Part shown: positions 60,323 through 64,000 of the stretch, in pieces
Position numbering within the stretch: the stretch's first letter is position 1
Layout: each line of letters starts with the position of its first letter
Translations under genes and position numbers: made by a program
Source: Mugil cephalus
Taxonomy: Eukaryota > Chordata > Actinopteri > Mugiliformes > Mugilidae
NCBI RefSeq assembly: GCF_022458985.1
Contig: NC_061789.1
Coordinates: forward strand, 20,750,357-20,814,356
Direction of reading: 5' to 3'
DNA length: 64,000 nt
Notes under the pieces: model-generated
Seen by the model: the letters and a program-made list of their open reading frames with translations, nothing else
Told to the model about the DNA's origin: nothing
Database searches by the model: none

Positions 60323-62072
60323 ATGGCAGCTACCGGAGAAGACTCAAAACTTGAAGCAACTGACATTGTACTGGTAAGATTGTCATATTGATTTTTAGTT
60401 AAAAATATTTAGTTGGAAATGTATAATGGTAAAATGGGTATTTATTAATTTTTAAAGATTTCATACAGAATTGTATCTTAATTCTCCAAAGTATGATGTA
60501 AACATGTTTGAGGCTCTATTCAAAATCCCAGACAAGTTTGAAATTGTTGCACAGTTTGAGTTTGACACATTTTTAGGTCTCAAAAAGAAGACATGACATC
60601 TGGTCACCCTACATATTGTTTATGCTTGTCCATAGTAGGTAAATTGTCGATGTTGTTGATGCCATTTTATTTTGATATTATATTACATCACATACATATT
60701 TTACATTGTGCCCACCACTTTTTCCGAGCCTGAGATATGGAGACCTGCAGTTAGGAATAATCATTTTTTAAACTAAGATTTACATTTGTTCAGGAACAAT
60801 GAGACTGTGTATAATTTGCGATACATCAGGCTGCTTGCTTCTTACATCCAATTCTCAACAGGAATCTCCAGAACAGGAGCAGATTCTAAACATACTGAGT
60901 CGCTCACAGCGTGGACGAATGGATGAACAGTGCTGCACTTTGAGTCCTGCTAAGACCGCACAAATAAAAACTACACCTACGGGTTGGGGCAGCACAAATA
61001 CAACATGTCATTTGTTTTATTTGTTATTTGGCAAGGTGATGATTGATGATTTCCCTCCTGCTCCACACAGACTCAAGCAAGGAGAAATCATCCCATAATT
61101 CTGACAGAAAAAATGGACAACACCTAGACCCACGGGTGTCATTGCCTGGATTTAACTACCAGGTACTAGACTATAGATAACAAATGTTGAGTCCATGCAT
61201 GCACCTGTAGAGGGGCATAATGAATTAATAAACAACATCTACTCGAAGGTATGACTTGTTTTCTCAGGAACCTGGAAGTAATAACCACCACGGCTCTGCA
61301 CCTCAGATCTCTTTGACTGAGAGTACTCCAGAGAGAAACAGGAGGCTTCTGGGGGTGCCAGGACACGAATTACCTGTTCCCTCTGACCGTGCCCGCTCCA
61401 ATTCCATAAAGGTCAGTTTGGTTCCGCTTGGTCATTGTCATGGCTGTGTTATGACAGATTTCTTCTACAGACAGGTTTGATATATTAATCATTTTAACCA
61501 CAAACAGGAAGAAACACATGAGGAACAGCAAAGGTTTCTGAATATGATCACCCAAGGGCAGCGTGGACGTATGGACGATCAGAGCTGCTCCTTGGATCCT
61601 AGCAGGAGTGCTCCTTGCACACCCAAACACACCGATAGAAAGTCTGCTTCACTGAACACAGGTAAATATACTGAATGGGTACGATAAATGGATAGATCGA
61701 TCGATTGATTGATCCGACTTTCTTAACAGGGAGGAAAGGATTTTATATTTAGCATTTCTTTCTGACAGAGCCAGGTTTAGACGCTGTGTTATTTAATGTT
61801 GTCAATGTGTCTTACCAGATTCTGAAATGCTCTTCAACCTACTGGCCAGCACTCAGAGTCAGCGGCTAGATGACCAGCGAGTCTCTCTTCCATCATTACC
61901 TGGATTACAGAAGGAAAAAAACACTTCTGATGGAGATTCGAGCTTCTTGTATAACATGGTCTCCCAAGCCCAGGTTGGTACTTTCCTTTTTCAAAGAACA
62001 AAAAAATAGTTGTTTAAATATAAAGTGCTAAAAATACTGTTGTGATGTTGCATAAACATTAGCCTAGAAATA

Positions 62073-62103
<31 letters not shown>

Positions 62104-63939
62104 AATACTTTGTATGTATTAGTATCAGTCATATATTTACTTGAAGCACTTTGAGTGTTTCATTTTTTTTATTTTTAGATGGTCAGCCCTTTAAGCTTGT
62201 GTTCATGTCAAAACAGTTCACATGAGCCAGTTTTCACATATTTTGATCTTCTAACCAAACGTTTGTGCAGTGTATATGATGGTGAAAATTGCTGTGCTAA
62301 TGTATTTTCAGGGTTCAAGAATGGAGGACCAAAGGTGTTCGCTACCTCCAACCCCTTCACGGTCAACCTCCTTAAGTCCCAGCTCAGACACAGAACGACC
62401 AAAGAGTAAAGATAAAACATCAGAAAAACAGGCATGTTAAGTTATTTTTCTCCAGGTTAAAATCAAATAACAAATCCTCATTTGAATCACTGAAAATTTA
62501 TAGACGGCCCAATAATGTAAGAATGTCATTTATATTGGTAATTATAATGAACTAAATAGGTACTTTTTCTGATCTAGGTCGTGACTGCGAGTGAACAGGA
62601 AGATTTTTTTAACTTAATGAGTCATTCACAGCGTGGCCGCATGGATGAACAACGATGCGTCTTAAGTGTTACTCCCCAGTCAACACCCAAACATCAGCTC
62701 AGTCAGAACACACAGCCTCAAGGTAAGAACGCAAGCAGAATGTATGCCTCCTGATTTTTACATTGAAGGTTTGCTCCTGCATGTAGAAATATTAAAATAA
62801 ATAAATAAATAAAAATGTATATTTAAAGCTAATATTTTATTTTTACCCAACCCACGGCCAGATTCTGAAAATTTCTTCAGTTTGCTGGCCAACTCACAGG
62901 GCCGACGCATTGACGACCAAAGAGTGACTCTTCCTTCATTACCAGGCATTCAGAATGGAGGGACCACATCATCGTCAACGTCAGCTGCTGCTGAGATGGA
63001 TGCAAGATACTTGTGTTACATGGTTTCCAAAGTCCAGGTGAACGCATACATTCAGTTATACAGTCTATCCACTTAAAAAAATTTCTTATTTTGATCTTCA
63101 ATGTGCAGACTATGTTCCACAACAGTTCCAAATGATGATTTGAATCAATAGTACAACAATGAATCATGTTTTCCTCCCACAGGGCTCTAGGATGGATGAA
63201 CAGAGATGTTCTGCACCACAAATATCCCAGAATCTCGGTACCCCATCCCCCCAGAGGAAAGACCATCTCAATTCAGACACATCTCTCCGGAGGTCTGCCT
63301 CCTTAAACCGTAGTAAAACTGATGACCACCGGCAGGTCAGATGTCATGCTGCACATTACTCAGCTTACAGTTTTACCAGTACTTTTCCCGTTCCGTAATC
63401 CTATATTTTTCAGTAAGCCATTAAAATGACGTTAGTGACGGGTAGGAAGGCTCAACCTCCACAGTTTTTCAAAAATAAAAAACTGTGGTTGTTTTATTCT
63501 GTCTCAAGTTGTTTGTTACTTCTCAATTCTTTTATTTCTTCAAACATTTTCAGGAGACGTCTGAAGCGGAGCAGGAGCAGTTCCTTCAAATGATCAGTCA
63601 TGCACAAAGTGGCCGTATGGACGAGCAGCGTTGCTCTTTACAACCCAGCAGAAGCACATCTGCGACCCCCACACACAATGGAAGTGCTTTAAATAATGTA
63701 CCCACAGGTCAGAAAGACACAGAAGGCACAGTGTTAAATATGCTTTCCGTCTTCGAGATGTCAAAAATAGCTGTTGATTCTCTGTAACAGGTGCAGAAGC
63801 TAATGCGTTCTTCAACACGATTGCCTCCAGTCAAGGAGGACGGCTCGATGATCAGCGCTTTACACTTCCTACGTTGCCGGGGATAGGTGGAAATTCTGAG
63901 GGGAAAAAAAATGCTCGAAGTACAATGGCTAAAATCCCA
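60323..63939 (+). CDS. pcp2: pcp2-like multi-GoLoco protein (3' end beyond window)
   Basis: Twelve exons in continuous phase, 538 aa so far: 60323-60373 (start MAATGEDSK), A1 60862-60982, B1 61071-61162, C1 61268-61411, A2 61508-61661, B2 61819-61973, C2 62312-62431, A3 62578-62722, B3 62862-63037, C3 63183-63335, A4 63554-63707, B4 63791-63939. Each A exon carries a GoLoco such as [19 protein letters not shown] exons carry [17 protein letters not shown], ending in LPSLPG, and B2 and B3 also hold the helix of the next motif, completed in C (GSRMEDQRC). GoLoco motifs bind GDP-loaded Galpha-i/o and block nucleotide release. No TPR repeats precede them, which argues against gpsm1/gpsm2, and the position beside stxbp2 matches human PCP2. 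The ATG at 60323 is inferred. The C2 exon uses a GC donor. Motifs in the first cassette are degenerate. Confidence 0.85.
62070..62091 (+). repeat. (TA)n microsatellite
   Basis: An uninterrupted TA run followed by poly-T in the intron between B2 and C2 of the GoLoco gene. Confidence 0.85.
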
Positions 63940-64000
63940 GTATGTAACAGAGCAACATATCTAAATTGTTGGTGGTGTGAACCTAAACAGTTAATACAGT

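Noticed and set aside
60981-61098. Continuation of the A1 frame through the intron to a stop at about 61098
   Set aside because: The sequence after the weak gttggg donor does not resemble GoLoco flanks, whereas splicing to 61071 gives the B1 pattern in the same phase as the other cassettes.
60323-63939. Assignment of the GoLoco gene to gpsm2 or gpsm1
   Set aside because: Those proteins start with TPR repeats, and no TPR-like exon is visible between stxbp2 and the first GoLoco exon; position beside stxbp2 favours pcp2.

Overview
The window is nuclear DNA of a ray-finned fish, probably a compact-genome acanthomorph. Genes are split by short GT-AG introns. The intergenic DNA is AT-rich with Tc1, hAT and LINE-like debris. 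Every recognisable protein is vertebrate, and the order matches human 19p13 linkage: PBX4-LPAR2, BRD4, and PET100-PCP2-STXBP2. All assignments rest on reading translated exons against remembered family sequences; no database search was run.

Layout: 280-978 (+) holds the last two coding exons of a pbx gene, best called pbx4, followed by its 3' UTR. It converges on lpar2 (4420-7009, -), a lysophosphatidic acid receptor with three coding exons. 7.0-11.0 kb is repeat-rich and contains a broken THAP-domain exon and a pair of diverged direct repeats. 11.0-22.2 kb (-) is brd4: 18 coding exons, two bromodomains, an ET domain, a very glutamine-rich C-terminal half and the C-terminal P-TEFb-binding motif. 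22.2-37.5 kb looks like brd4 intron 1, with a candidate non-coding first exon at about 37.53-37.65 kb. 38.3-39.2 kb (+) is pet100, a four-exon cytochrome c oxidase assembly factor whose promoter has NRF1-like and ETS-like sites. 42.6-45.9 kb (+) is a ptpdc1-like dual-specificity phosphatase with 12 coding exons. 48.9-58.4 kb (+) is stxbp2 (Munc18-2), 19 exons and 595 aa. 60.3 kb to the right edge (+) is a pcp2-like gene made almost entirely of GoLoco motifs and truncated by the window end.

Most striking result: the last gene. Human PCP2 has two GoLoco motifs. This gene has at least eleven GoLoco-derived units, arranged as a repeated three-exon cassette (types A, B, C) present almost four times before the window ends. 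The first cassette is decayed, and in both A1 and A2 the arginine of the D-[DE]-Q-R core is replaced. Other points of interest are an lpar2 with Gly at the usual Gln3.29 position, a brd4 exon with CTG where the human start codon lies, a GC-AG intron in the GoLoco gene, and the fact that nearly every gene belongs to the vertebrate 1/6/9/19 paralogon.

The genes do not form an operon or a single pathway. They are neighbours by ancestral linkage: transcription factors (pbx4, brd4), G-protein signalling (lpar2, pcp2-like), SNARE regulation (stxbp2), mitochondrial assembly (pet100) and a phosphatase (ptpdc1-like).
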